A stretch of DNA of 61,681 bases from Streptomyces dysideae (GTDB taxonomy: Bacteria > Actinomycetota > Actinomycetes > Streptomycetales > Streptomycetaceae). The DNA lies in assembly GCF_001514305.1 (NCBI RefSeq), contig NZ_KQ949087.1:1-61681 (forward strand), written 5' to 3'. Both the position numbers and the translations under genes were made by a program. This document shows positions 1 to 8,427 of the stretch, piece after piece (within the stretch, counting starts at the first letter, position 1; each line of letters opens with the position of its first letter). A model generated the notes under the pieces. It saw only the letters and a list, made by a program, of their open reading frames with translations. It searched no databases and was not told the DNA's origin.

Positions 1-4
1 CTGA

Positions 5-289
5 AGCCCCAGGGTTCCTCGCAAGAATCCGCTGAAGAACGCCAAGTGCGCGAGCGGCACCTGCACCGGTACCTTCACGGGCACGCGCTTCCGGCTCATC
101 GACTGGAACGGCAAGTTCCAGAGCGCGACCAAGGTCGTGAGCGCGCGGATCACGGGTGGTGACATCGCGGTACAGAAGGACGGCACGCTGACGTGGGCGT
201 ACGTCCCGGTCACTCCGTCCTACGCGAGCGCGCTCAACGGCGCGTCGCCGACGTCGACGACCCTGCGGATCGCGAAGCTCAAGCCGTAG
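5..289 (+). CDS. 3' end of an unidentified protein gene (partial)
   Basis: The last 94 codons of an open frame end in TAG at 287-289, with good GC3 codon bias (residues such as LIDWNGKF and GTLTWAYV). The pattern of short Gly/Thr/Ser-rich strands suggests the C-terminus of a secreted beta-rich protein, but I do not recognise the family. An in-frame TGA at 2-4 closes the frame at the window edge and there is no start codon inside. Either the upstream reading frame is shifted or this is a gene remnant. Its 3' end overlaps the convergent LRV-repeat gene by about 10 bases. Confidence 0.5.
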   Translation, partial: SPRVPRKNPLKNAKCASGTCTGTFTGTRFRLIDWNGKFQSATKVVSARITGGDIAVQKDGTLTWAYVPVTPSYASALNGASPTSTTLRIAKLKP

Positions 290-2276
290 CGCCAGGGCCC
301 TGGCTCAGCCGCTCGGCCATCCGGCGCATGACCTCCTCGGGCAGTGCCGGGTTCCGGGCGGCTGTCTTCGCGGTGGCGGTGTCCCGCAGCAGCCGGGTCA
401 GGGCGTGGGCCGGCAGGTGGGGGTGGCGGGCCGCCGCGTGACGTATGTACTCGTGGGGGTCCTCCAGCAGTCGCATCGCGCCGACGGCCGACAGCCGTGG
501 ATCGGCGGCGGCACGGTGGCGTACCTCCTCGCTCACGTCCCGGCTGAGCCGTTCCACCAGGTCGGGCGTCGACTCCGGATCGTCCAGGGCCAGCCTGCGC
601 ATCCGCGGGCTGGGATCGTCGGCGTACCGCAGGAGGTCCTGACGGGGGAAGTTCGGGTGGCCGCGCGGGCGGTCGGGGGCGCTGAGGCTGCCGGTCCACC
701 ACTGCCACACCTCCAGCAGCATGTCGGCGGGCGCGTCGTCGCAGGATTCGGCGAGGAAGAGGCGTACGACACGGTCCTCGTCGTGGGCGAGGCGCTCGAC
801 GACGTCCGGCGGCAGGTGCCGGGCTCGGGCGACGCTTCTGCGTACGAGGGGGTGGGTGGAGGCGGCCAGGCGGCGCATGGCGTCGGTGTCGTCGTGGAGG
901 GCCACGATCCAGTCGAGCTCGTAGTAGTGGACGCCCGGGTCGAAGTCGATGCGGATACCAGCGCGTTGGTCCTCGGTGAGATCTGCCCGTGTGGACACCG
1001 CGAAGCGGACGGCGGGGTCGGGGTCGTCGCCCAGCAGCGCGACCAGGTCCGGGTCCAGGCGCGGGTTGGCGGCCAGGGAGCGGCGCTCGGCGGACTCGCC
1101 GTGCCGCGCCAGGTGTTCGGCGAGGTCGCGTTCCAGGCAGTACGTCTCCAGGTCACGGGTCGTGAGGTCCTGGGCCTCGAACACCGACCGGGGCATGGGG
1201 TGCTCCCGGTGGTGCAGCAGCAGCGCCGCCGCGCGCACCCTGCTGTCGGGATCGGCCAGGAGTGTCTGCCGCCCCGGGCCGTTGACATGCGGCCAGACCA
1301 CCGGACAGGCCGCGGCCCGTACGGCGCCGTCGGGGTCGGCGGCGAGGGCGGTCGCCAGGGCGGGGGGCAGGCCCGTGAGGCGGGCGGCCTCGGCGCGGAC
1401 ACGCGCGGACGGATCGGCGACGAGCCTTCGGTAGGTGTCCTCGGTGAGTTCGGCGCAGCGGTCCGCGGCGAGCAGGGTGAGGACCCACCGGTGCCGGTCG
1501 TTCTGCTCGCCGGTGATCACGCGGGCCCACTGCTCGGGGGTGATGTGCGGCTGGCACTCGGCCGCCCGCCCCCGGATCTGCCAGTCCGGGTGGGCCAGGG
1601 CCGCGTCCACGACCTCCGTCGGCAGCGGGCTGTAGAGGACGGAGGGGGCCCTGATGAGCAGTTGGGTACGCACGTCCACCGGGAGGGACGGGTTGAACGA
1701 GAGGCCTTGTGCCCACGCGTCGAGCAGCTTCTCGGTGGGCCCCGGCCCTTTGAACAGCCACTCCCAGGCGGCAGCCCACAGCTCGGGCGTCTCCCGTCCG
1801 GCTTCCTGCGTGGCCTGCTCCTGCCGCTCCGTGATCCGGTCGACGGTGACCAGCCAGACGGACTCCTCCTCGGTCGTGACCCCCACCATGGCGTCCCCGT
1901 CCAGCGACAGCGTGACGAACTCCGGCTCCCCGGGCCGCTCACCCAGCACGCCGGCGAGATCCCAGCCGACGGTGAGCCGGACCCGGGTCCAGCGCCTGGG
2001 CATACAGCCCGTCCAGTTGCCGGCGACATCGATGAGGAACACCCCGTCCCCGGCGAGGAACCCCGACTCAGACGCCAGCCGGTGCCACTCCCGGTTGAGC
2101 TCCTCGACCAGATCGGGCCGGTCCGAGCGAACCGTCACGGTCGGCTCGGTCTCCCACCGGACCATGCGGTGCCACGCGGACCGCGGAGGCAGCACCTCCT
2201 CGACCCGCGAGTCCCCCACGATCTCCAGCCCGGCCCGCCGCAGCAGTCCGGCGAGCTCATCTCTCCCACCCGTCAT
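279..2276 (-). CDS. Leucine-rich-repeat-variant (LRV/HEAT-like) protein
   Basis: A 665-residue protein. The N-terminal 180 residues are not recognised. From about residue 190 to the end there are tandem helical repeats of the LRV type, about 22-25 residues each, with the pattern VRxxAAxxPxLPxxxxxxLxxD (for example LVRRSVARARHLPPDVVERL and YIRHAAARHPHLPAHALTRL). LRV and HEAT repeats form curved alpha-solenoids used as protein-binding scaffolds. No signal peptide or membrane segment is seen, so it is probably cytoplasmic. I see no cysteine cluster like the one known from Azotobacter LRV protein. The gene is transcribed alone and faces away from the pectin genes. Its partner and role are unknown. 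Confidence 0.8.
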   Translation of the reverse strand: MTGGRDELAGLLRRAGLEIVGDSRVEEVLPPRSAWHRMVRWETEPTVTVRSDRPDLVEELNREWHRLASESGFLAGDGVFLIDVAGNWTGCMPRRWTRVRLTVGWDLAGVLGERPGEPEFVTLSLDGDAMVGVTTEEESVWLVTVDRITERQEQATQEAGRETPELWAAAWEWLFKGPGPTEKLLDAWAQGLSFNPSLPVDVRTQLLIRAPSVLYSPLPTEVVDAALAHPDWQIRGRAAECQPHITPEQWARVITGEQNDRHRWVLTLLAADRCAELTEDTYRRLVADPSARVRAEAARLTGLPPALATALAADPDGAVRAAACPVVWPHVNGPGRQTLLADPDSRVRAAALLLHHREHPMPRSVFEAQDLTTRDLETYCLERDLAEHLARHGESAERRSLAANPRLDPDLVALLGDDPDPAVRFAVSTRADLTEDQRAGIRIDFDPGVHYYELDWIVALHDDTDAMRRLAASTHPLVRRSVARARHLPPDVVERLAHDEDRVVRLFLAESCDDAPADMLLEVWQWWTGSLSAPDRPRGHPNFPRQDLLRYADDPSPRMRRLALDDPESTPDLVERLSRDVSEEVRHRAAADPRLSAVGAMRLLEDPHEYIRHAAARHPHLPAHALTRLLRDTATAKTAARNPALPEEVMRRMAERLSQGPGATA

Positions 2277-2300
2277 GATCCCTATAGTGCCGGAGACGGC

Positions 2301-4019
2301 TCAGGCGACGTCCACCCCAGAGCCGTCCAGCCGGACCCGCACCTCGGTCCCGTCACTCCAGCGGACCGTCAGCTCCCCTTCTCCGTCCGCCTCCACGGTC
2401 ACCGTCTCCGCCAGCGGAACGGGATCGGCCTCCGCGGTCAGTCGCGCCAGCGCGACGAACAGCGTGTCGCCCTCGCCCGTGACGCCGGTGAGCTCGGCTC
2501 CCAGTCCGATCGCGGGCAGCAGCTCAGCCCGGACGCCCTCCCTCCCCCACGCTCGAATCCGCTCGCGCGGGGGGACCCCCATCGCCCACCCGGTGACCCG
2601 TACCGTCGTCCCGGGTTCCGCGCCCGCGACCAGATGAGCCCGCACCTCCACGGCGCCGCGCGCCAGCACGACGCTCGTCACCTGCGCTCCCCCGCCCGCC
2701 GAGTGCCGCGAGGCCACCCAGCCGTCGCCCACGCCCAGCGGCACGATGTCCGTACGGCTCGGATCGTCGCCCACGATCACGCTGTTGTCGTACGCCGGTG
2801 AGGGCTCCGTCACCGTCGAGTAGGCGAGGCGCGTGTAGTACGGGTCGTAGCGGACGTCCTCGCTGCCGTGGTTGTGGAGGCGCACCAGGCCGTCCGAACT
2901 GGTCGCCTGGATCAGCCAGTTGGGGGCTGCGATCGGCGTGATCGCGTCGGACCGTTCGGCCGGGCCCGGTGTCTCCTGCGCCGTCCACACCTCGTGGTCC
3001 GGCGGGAGGAGCAGGCCGAGGAAGCCCTTGCTCGCCCAGTACGGGGATGCCGGGCCCGAATAGCCTTGCAGGACCGCCTCGTCGGGACCGTGCCAGCCCA
3101 GGGTGAGCAGGCCGTTGGCGTCCACCGCGCCCCGGTCCAGGAAGTACTTCAGCGCCCCGGACGCCAGCCGCCGCGTCTCCCCCGGCGCCAGCGGCGTACG
3201 GCCCGTCAGGGCACCCAGCCACAGTGGGGCCGTGGTGGCGAAGCGGTAGGTCAGGGAGCGGCCCTGGTGCATGGGGGCGCCGTCGCCGCCGAACAGGCGG
3301 GCGTAGTCGGCGAGGTGAGCCTCCAACCGTCCACCGTATACATTCAGCAGTCGGCTGTCGTCCGCCAGCCACGCGTGCAGCACCGGATACAGGTGCATCG
3401 CCCAGCCGTTGTAGTAGTCGTACTTCCGGCCGTCGCCGTCCGTGTACCAGCCGCCGCCGACGTACCACTCCTCGATGCGCTCCAGTCCCCGGTCGATCGC
3501 CTTGCGGGACTCGTCGGCCTCGTAGCCGATCTCCTGGAGGAAGCCGCCGACCGTCACCGGGAACAACTCCCAGTTGCACGGCCAGGCTTCGGCGGTCAGC
3601 GCGTCGCCGAGCCAGGCCGCCGCCCGCTGCCGTACCGAGTCGTCCAGCCGGTCCCACAGCAGCGGCCGCGTCAGCCGCAGGGCGAGGGCGATCGACGCCG
3701 CCTCCACCAGGGGCTGGCTGCGGTCCTCGATGCGGGGCCAGACGCCCGCGACGCCGGCCGCGAGTCCGTCGGCGTACCGCTGCAGTGCGGTCTCGTCGCG
3801 GCGGAAGGCCGCCAGGAGGAGCGTACGGGCATAGCCCTCCAGGCCGTCGGAGAGCCGTCCGGACCAGCTCGCCCGGTCGCCGGGGAAGTGGTACAGGGCG
3901 CGGTCCTCGGTGGCGTACGGCTCCACCGCGGCCAGCAGGGCGTCGGCGGCCGCCTCCCAGTGGGCGCGGGTGTAGCCCGTGTGCGGGCTGCGGGTGCGGT
4001 CGTCGGGGGGCAGGTGCAT
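2301..4019 (-). CDS. DUF2264 domain protein, pectin-island member
   Basis: A 572-residue protein without a signal peptide, so probably cytoplasmic. The N-terminal two-thirds matches the DUF2264 family (features: YHFPGDRASWSGRLSDGLEG near the start, GGWYTDGDGRKYDYYNGWA in the middle, MHQGRSLTYRFATTAPLW after it). The last third is a beta-rich domain. DUF2264 proteins are predicted alpha/alpha-barrels related to unsaturated uronyl hydrolases. Together with the adjacent acetylesterase and PL4 lyase, this makes action on rhamnogalacturonan fragments a reasonable inference, not a demonstrated one. I chose the ATG at 4019 because an AAGAGAG ribosome site lies just upstream. An ATG or GTG ten codons earlier has none. 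Confidence 0.8.
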   Translation of the reverse strand: MHLPPDDRTRSPHTGYTRAHWEAAADALLAAVEPYATEDRALYHFPGDRASWSGRLSDGLEGYARTLLLAAFRRDETALQRYADGLAAGVAGVWPRIEDRSQPLVEAASIALALRLTRPLLWDRLDDSVRQRAAAWLGDALTAEAWPCNWELFPVTVGGFLQEIGYEADESRKAIDRGLERIEEWYVGGGWYTDGDGRKYDYYNGWAMHLYPVLHAWLADDSRLLNVYGGRLEAHLADYARLFGGDGAPMHQGRSLTYRFATTAPLWLGALTGRTPLAPGETRRLASGALKYFLDRGAVDANGLLTLGWHGPDEAVLQGYSGPASPYWASKGFLGLLLPPDHEVWTAQETPGPAERSDAITPIAAPNWLIQATSSDGLVRLHNHGSEDVRYDPYYTRLAYSTVTEPSPAYDNSVIVGDDPSRTDIVPLGVGDGWVASRHSAGGGAQVTSVVLARGAVEVRAHLVAGAEPGTTVRVTGWAMGVPPRERIRAWGREGVRAELLPAIGLGAELTGVTGEGDTLFVALARLTAEADPVPLAETVTVEADGEGELTVRWSDGTEVRVRLDGSGVDVA

Positions 4020-4052
4020 CGGCTCTCTTTCTTGCTCCACTTGCTTCAAAGG

Positions 4053-4088
4053 CCTGGGGCGCCCCGGTTCCGGTCGAGGCGCCCCAGG
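4053..4088 (-). terminator. Hairpin between CE12 and DUF2264 genes
   Basis: A perfect 10-bp inverted repeat (CCTGGGGCGC at 4053-4062 with GCGCCCCAGG at 4079-4088, 16-nt loop) immediately follows the stop of the acetylesterase gene. It has no T-tract, as is usual for Streptomyces terminators. It may attenuate read-through into the DUF2264 gene. Confidence 0.6.
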
Positions 4089-4091
4089 GGC

Positions 4092-5135
4092 TCATTGCAC
4101 CCGCACCAGCCCCTCGGGCACCAGATGCCGGGCGACGAGTTCGTCGCGGACCAGGTTCGCGTACGCCGTGGCCCCGTGTACGGAGGTGTGCGTGTTGTCG
4201 CGCTTCTCGTTGTACAGGTACAGCGCCTTGGAGGCCTCGACTCCGAGGGACTCCACGAGCGCCTTCGTCTTCGCCGTCAGGTCGATCAGCGGGACGTCCT
4301 CGGCCTCCGCGACCGAACGGATGACGGCCGGATGGTCCACGCCCAGGCCGTTCACCAGCAGCGCGGTGTTGTTGTTGAGCGTGCCGTCGGCGTTGAACCA
4401 GCGGCGCACGATGGGGGTGACGAGGACCGGCTCGCCGCCCTTCTCGCGGACGCCCTCCACGAGTGTCCCGAGATTGGCGCGGTATGTCGCCTCGTCGGTC
4501 GTCTTGTCGTTGTGGGCGAGCTGGATCAGGACCAGGTCGCCGGGGCGGATCTGCGGCTGGACGGTGGCCCACAGCCGCGAGTCGGACAGGTACGTCACCG
4601 TACTCTCCCCGGAGTCCGCATAGTTGGCGACGGACAGGCCCTTGCGGAGGTACTGCGGGAGCTGCTGGCCCCAGCCGGTGTACGGGGCGCCGGGCTGGTC
4701 GCAGACGGTGGAGTCGCCGACGAGGAAGATCTGGCGGGCGCGCCGGGCCGGGGTGACGCTGATGTTCGCGAGGGCGGGGGCCGAGCCGCCGAGGACCAGG
4801 TCCAGGCCGGGGGTTCCGCCGGCGCCGGTGGGCTCGCCCTCGGGGGTGCGGACGTTCACCGTGAAGCTGCGGGCGACGGGCTCGCCGGCCGGGGCGGGGG
4901 TCTCGGGGAGCAGGGCGCGCCGGGTCTCGCCGGCGACGCTCGTGCTGGACGCGGTGTCGCCGCCGAGGAGGACCTTCACGTCGTAGGTGCCGGGCGGGAC
5001 GTCGAAGTGGCATGCGGTGGCGGTGCAGTTCTCGATGCCGAGGGGTCTGTGTTCCTGCTGTGCCTGAGCGGGTACGGCCGACAGGCCGGTGCTCAGGGTC
5101 ACCACCGCCAGTACGGCGAGGTTGAAACGTCTCAT
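4092..5135 (-). CDS. Secreted rhamnogalacturonan acetylesterase (CE12, SGNH hydrolase)
   Basis: A 347-residue secreted enzyme predicted to remove acetyl groups from rhamnogalacturonan-I. The first 26 residues form a Sec signal peptide (MRRFNLAVLAVVTLSTGLSA, then VPAQAQ). Residues about 30-130 are a beta-domain that precedes many actinobacterial CE12 enzymes. The SGNH core follows: block I FLVGDSTVCD, block II ADSGEST, block III QLAHND, and block V DNTHTSVHGA with the catalytic Asp and His. The ATG at 5135 has a strong GGAGGAG site. It is divergent from the PL4 lyase gene across a 189-bp control region that holds LacI-type operators, so the two are probably co-regulated on the same polymer. 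Confidence 0.88.
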   Translation of the reverse strand: MRRFNLAVLAVVTLSTGLSAVPAQAQQEHRPLGIENCTATACHFDVPPGTYDVKVLLGGDTASSTSVAGETRRALLPETPAPAGEPVARSFTVNVRTPEGEPTGAGGTPGLDLVLGGSAPALANISVTPARRARQIFLVGDSTVCDQPGAPYTGWGQQLPQYLRKGLSVANYADSGESTVTYLSDSRLWATVQPQIRPGDLVLIQLAHNDKTTDEATYRANLGTLVEGVREKGGEPVLVTPIVRRWFNADGTLNNNTALLVNGLGVDHPAVIRSVAEAEDVPLIDLTAKTKALVESLGVEASKALYLYNEKRDNTHTSVHGATAYANLVRDELVARHLVPEGLVRVQ

Positions 5136-5191
5136 TGCGGCTCCTCCGTCAGCGCGACAAGGCCTGGCGGCTGGACGGTACCGCTCCTGGC

Positions 5192-5199
5192 AAGCGCTT
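5192..5199. promoter_or_regulatory. AAGCGCTT operator, CE12/PL4 divergent promoter
   Basis: Palindrome AAGCGCTT inside GCAAGCGCTTTCT, in the gap between divergent secreted pectinase genes. It matches the catabolite/LacI-type core and recurs at 9661, 33151, 35694 and 40893 upstream of carbohydrate genes. Confidence 0.55.
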
Positions 5200-5243
5200 T
5201 CTAGACCTCGGCACATTTTCACAAGATTGCCAACTTCGAGGAT

Positions 5244-5259
5244 GCGAAAGCCCTTTCGC
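5244..5259. promoter_or_regulatory. Second operator, GCGAAAG-CC-CTTTCGC
   Basis: A perfect 7-bp inverted repeat with a 2-bp centre lies 45 bp from the AAGCGCTT word in the same divergent promoter. The GAAAG...CTTTC arms resemble the other sites with altered central bases. It probably binds the same LacI-family class of regulator. Confidence 0.5.
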
Positions 5260-5324
5260 GAAATCGATTCAACTGTCAACCTGCGAGACACCCGCACCCC
5301 ACACCTCTCGAAGGAGGCACCCCC

Positions 5325-7001
5325 ATGTCCGGATCCTCGAACAGACCGGTCCGACGCCGTACCTTCGTGCTCGGCTCCGCGGCCGCCGCCGGCTCGGCCG
5401 CCCTCGCCGGACCGCTCTCGAACTCCGCGTCCGCCGCAGCCTTCGGCTACTCGGACGACGGCTCGAACTACGTCGTCGACACCGGCGCCAACCTCGTCTT
5501 CAAGGTCGGCAAGTCCAACGGCGACCTGACCTCGCTGGTCTACCGCGGCACGGAGTACCAGGGCTACGGCGGCATGAACTCGCACATCGAGTCCGGCCTC
5601 GGCTCCTCTACCGTGACGATCAGGCAGTCCGGGTCGACGATCCTGATCTCCGTCGCGTACGGCACGCTCAGGCACTACTACGCGGCCCGCAGCGGCGAGA
5701 ACAACATCTACCTGTGGACCAACAAGGCCGACACCTCGGTCTCGGCCACCCGTTACATCCTGCGCGTCAAGAAGGGCCTGTTCCTCAACGACGAGCCCGA
5801 CTCCTACACGTACACGAACAGCACCATCGAGGCCTCGGACGTGTTCGCGAAGTCCGACGGCCAGACCCGCTCGAAGCACTTCTCGAAGCTGCGGGTCATG
5901 GACTACGACTACGTCGGCTGGAGCAGCGGCGGCGTCGGCCTGTGGATGGTGCGCAGCAACCACGAGAAGGCCTCCGGCGGCCCGTTCTACCGCTCCCTGC
6001 TGCGCCACCAGAGCGCGGACGGCGGCGGCCTGTACGAGATCCTGTACTACGGCCAGAACCAGACCGAGGCCCAGCGTTTCGGTCTCCAGGGCCCGTACGT
6101 CATCGCCTTCACGGACGGCGGTGCTCCCTCCTCTTCGCTGTTCCCGGGCACCCTGACCACGTCGTGGGCGGACTCGCTCGGCATGTCCGGGTACGTCGGC
6201 GCGGGCGGCCGGGGCCGGGTGGCGGGCGTCGGGATCACGGGACGCAACACGGCGTTCCCGTACACCGTCGGGCTCGCCAACTCGGCGGCGCAGTACTGGG
6301 GGTCGGCCCGGGCCTCGGACGGTTACTTCTCCATCGGCGGGGTGCTGCCGGGGACGTACACGCTGACCGTCTACAAGGGCGAGCTGGCTGTATACAGTAC
6401 GACGACGACCGTATCCGCCGGTGGCACGACCACGCTGAACTCGATCGCCATCCCGTCCTCCAACGACCCGGGCAACGCGAGCGCGATCTGGCGGATCGGC
6501 GACTGGAACGGCACGCCCGGCGGCTTCAAGAACGCCGACCTGATGACGTACGCCCATCCGTCCGACGTCCGGGCCGCGTCCTGGACCGGCAACGTGGTGA
6601 TCGGCAACAACGAGACGGCGTCCTTCCCCTGCTACATGTGGAAGGACGTCAACAGCGGCCTGCTGGTGTACTTCAGGCTCACCGCGGCCCAGGCCGCCGC
6701 CGCGCACACCCTGCGCATCGGCGTGACGACGGCCTACGCCAACGGCCGCCCGCAGGTCACCGTCAACGACGCCTGGACGTCGGCCATCCCCTCGCCGCCC
6801 ACCCAGCCGAACACCCGGTCGCTGACCAACGGTTCCTACCGGGGCAACAACCACACGTTCACGTACAACGTGCCGGCGTCCGTCTGGAAGACGGACACCA
6901 GCCAGTACAACGTGCTCAGGATCGACGTGGTGAGCGGGTCGGGGACGACCGGCTTCCTCAGCGCGGGGACGGCGATCGACGCGCTTGATCTGCTGTCCTG
7001 A
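5325..7001 (+). CDS. Secreted rhamnogalacturonan lyase, PL4
   Basis: A 558-residue enzyme that cleaves the rhamnogalacturonan-I backbone by beta-elimination. A Tat-type signal (RRRTFVLGS, hydrophobic stretch, cleavage near residue 38) opens the protein. The catalytic beta-sandwich covers about 40-310 (segments VVDTGANLVFKVGKSNGDLTS and RSNHEKASGGPFYRSL are typical of PL4). An FnIII-like domain covers about 315-385 (GYFSIGGVLPGTYTLTVYKG), and a C-terminal carbohydrate-binding-like sandwich about 390-558 begins with IWRIGDWNGTPGGF. This three-domain order is the standard PL4 architecture and the length is normal. The ATG follows a GGAGG site. The gene is divergent from the CE12 esterase and convergent with the exo-galactanase gene (12 bp between stops). 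Confidence 0.92.
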   Translation: MSGSSNRPVRRRTFVLGSAAAAGSAALAGPLSNSASAAAFGYSDDGSNYVVDTGANLVFKVGKSNGDLTSLVYRGTEYQGYGGMNSHIESGLGSSTVTIRQSGSTILISVAYGTLRHYYAARSGENNIYLWTNKADTSVSATRYILRVKKGLFLNDEPDSYTYTNSTIEASDVFAKSDGQTRSKHFSKLRVMDYDYVGWSSGGVGLWMVRSNHEKASGGPFYRSLLRHQSADGGGLYEILYYGQNQTEAQRFGLQGPYVIAFTDGGAPSSSLFPGTLTTSWADSLGMSGYVGAGGRGRVAGVGITGRNTAFPYTVGLANSAAQYWGSARASDGYFSIGGVLPGTYTLTVYKGELAVYSTTTTVSAGGTTTLNSIAIPSSNDPGNASAIWRIGDWNGTPGGFKNADLMTYAHPSDVRAASWTGNVVIGNNETASFPCYMWKDVNSGLLVYFRLTAAQAAAAHTLRIGVTTAYANGRPQVTVNDAWTSAIPSPPTQPNTRSLTNGSYRGNNHTFTYNVPASVWKTDTSQYNVLRIDVVSGSGTTGFLSAGTAIDALDLLS

Positions 7002-7013
7002 TCCGACGGACCG

Positions 7014-8426
7014 TCATGTTCCGCGCGTCCACTGCTGGTTGGCCGCTCCGTTGCAGCTGTACGTGATGATCGCGGTGGAGTTGGCGGTGGACGCGCCGTT
7101 CACGTCCAGGCACTCACCGGTCGCGCGGGACCTGATGTTCACGTAGGAGCCGGTGGTGGTCAGCGACCACTGCTGACTGGTCGCCGAGGCGTTGCAGTTC
7201 TCCTGGGTGACCGTACTGGCGTTCTCCTGCACGCACAGGGAACTGCTCCTGACCATCAGCTGGTAGTAGCCGCTGCCGACGGACTTGAACCAGTACTTCT
7301 GGTTGTTGCCGCCGTTGCAGTCGTACTGCTTGACCTGGGCGCCCTGCCACAGCGACTGACTTGTCACGTCCGCGCACCTGGAGGAGTGGCGGGCGACCAG
7401 CGTGTTGTACGTGGCGCTGGTGCCGCTGACCGAACCGGTGGCCGTGTCGACGGTGACCTCGGGGGTCCAGGACATGGACATCGTGGTCGAGTTCGAGAAG
7501 GTCAGCGGCAGCCAGACGTAACGGGAGTCGTTGACCGTCCCGCCGAAGGAGTTGCCCCAGCGGTCGCCCATGTAGAGGTACGAGGTGCCGGAACTCCCCT
7601 GCACCGGGAGGACGTACATGGTCTGCGAACCGTAGGTCGTCGAGTCGCCGATGTTCCGCATGGCCGTCCAGGGGCCGGCGAGGCTGGTGGCGGTGGCGTA
7701 CTGCTGCTGGTTGGGGCTCCAGCCGGTGGCGCCCGAAGTCAGCATGAAGTAGACGCCGTTGCGCTTGAACAGGGCCGGGGCCTCGCGGTGGCCGCCGTGC
7801 CAGGGGTCCGCGACGAGGCTCGCGATGCCGGTGTAGTCGGCGGTGAGCCGGTAGATGTGCAGGTCGTAGTTCTCGCGGGCGGCGGAGATCATGTAGCCGG
7901 CGCCGTCGGTGTCGACGAAGACCGTGATGTCGCGGGACATGTGCTGGCCGAGCGGGCGGAAGCTGCCCTGCCAGGTGTAGTCGCCGTCCACGGTGTCGGA
8001 GACGGCGACGGCGGCGCGGGCCTCGCTGTAGTCGGTGCCGTTCTCCTTGTGCATCCACATCACGAACTTGCCGGTGGACGCGTTGTACATGACCTTCGGG
8101 CGCTCGATGTTGGCGGTGGCCAGCTCGGGGGCGCTCGACTCGGTCAGGACGTGGTTGCGGAACTCCCAGTTCTTCAGGTCGGTGGAGCGGTAGGCGTCCA
8201 CGTACCGGAAGGTGTTGTCGGCGTTGCGGTGCTCGCCGAACCAGTAGTAGTAGTTCCCGACCTTGAGGACGCCGCCGCCGTGGGCGTGCACGGGATTGCC
8301 CGAAGTGTCCGTGAACTGGGTGCCGTTGGTGATGGTCTGGGGTGCGGCCTGGGCGGGTCCGGCGGTGGCCAGGGCGCCGGCGAGGGAAAGACAGAGGGCG
8401 AGCAGAACCGCGTACGCACGTCTCAT
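7014..8426 (-). CDS. Secreted exo-beta-1,3-galactanase-like GH43 with CBM13
   Basis: A 470-residue secreted hydrolase. It has a Sec signal peptide with cleavage after AGPAQA, then a five-bladed GH43 domain at about 30-330 (GGGVLKVGNYYYWFGEHR; IERPKVMYNASTGKFVMWMH). The C-terminal ricin-B/CBM13 domain at about 345-470 contains QKYWF and QQWSL/QQWTRG motifs. This arrangement is the one known for bacterial exo-beta-1,3-galactanases (GH43_24) that trim arabinogalactan side chains. The subfamily is inferred from motifs. I chose the ATG at 8426, whose AAGGAGAG site lies inside the end of the preceding gene. That gene's TGA ends 1 nt before this ATG, so translation of the two GH43 genes is probably coupled. 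Confidence 0.85.
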   Translation of the reverse strand: MRRAYAVLLALCLSLAGALATAGPAQAAPQTITNGTQFTDTSGNPVHAHGGGVLKVGNYYYWFGEHRNADNTFRYVDAYRSTDLKNWEFRNHVLTESSAPELATANIERPKVMYNASTGKFVMWMHKENGTDYSEARAAVAVSDTVDGDYTWQGSFRPLGQHMSRDITVFVDTDGAGYMISAARENYDLHIYRLTADYTGIASLVADPWHGGHREAPALFKRNGVYFMLTSGATGWSPNQQQYATATSLAGPWTAMRNIGDSTTYGSQTMYVLPVQGSSGTSYLYMGDRWGNSFGGTVNDSRYVWLPLTFSNSTTMSMSWTPEVTVDTATGSVSGTSATYNTLVARHSSRCADVTSQSLWQGAQVKQYDCNGGNNQKYWFKSVGSGYYQLMVRSSSLCVQENASTVTQENCNASATSQQWSLTTTGSYVNIRSRATGECLDVNGASTANSTAIITYSCNGAANQQWTRGT

Positions 8427-8427
8427 G

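Noticed and set aside
405..2801. Very long plus-strand open frame over the LRV gene
   Set aside because: High G+C leaves antisense frames open; the minus-strand frame has the LRV repeats and correct codon bias, the plus-strand one has only Gly/Arg/Pro-rich sequence.
3345..3363. Similarity between DUF2264 DNA (CAGTCGGCTGTCGTC) and the carboxylesterase repeat
   Set aside because: Fifteen shared bases encode the same ADDSRL residues, but the DUF2264 segment is a normal part of its family, so chance is likely.
4092..6854. A 920-residue minus-strand frame that would fuse the CE12 esterase to a longer N-terminus
   Set aside because: Its first 570 codons are antisense to PL4; the esterase has its own signal peptide and ribosome site at 5135.
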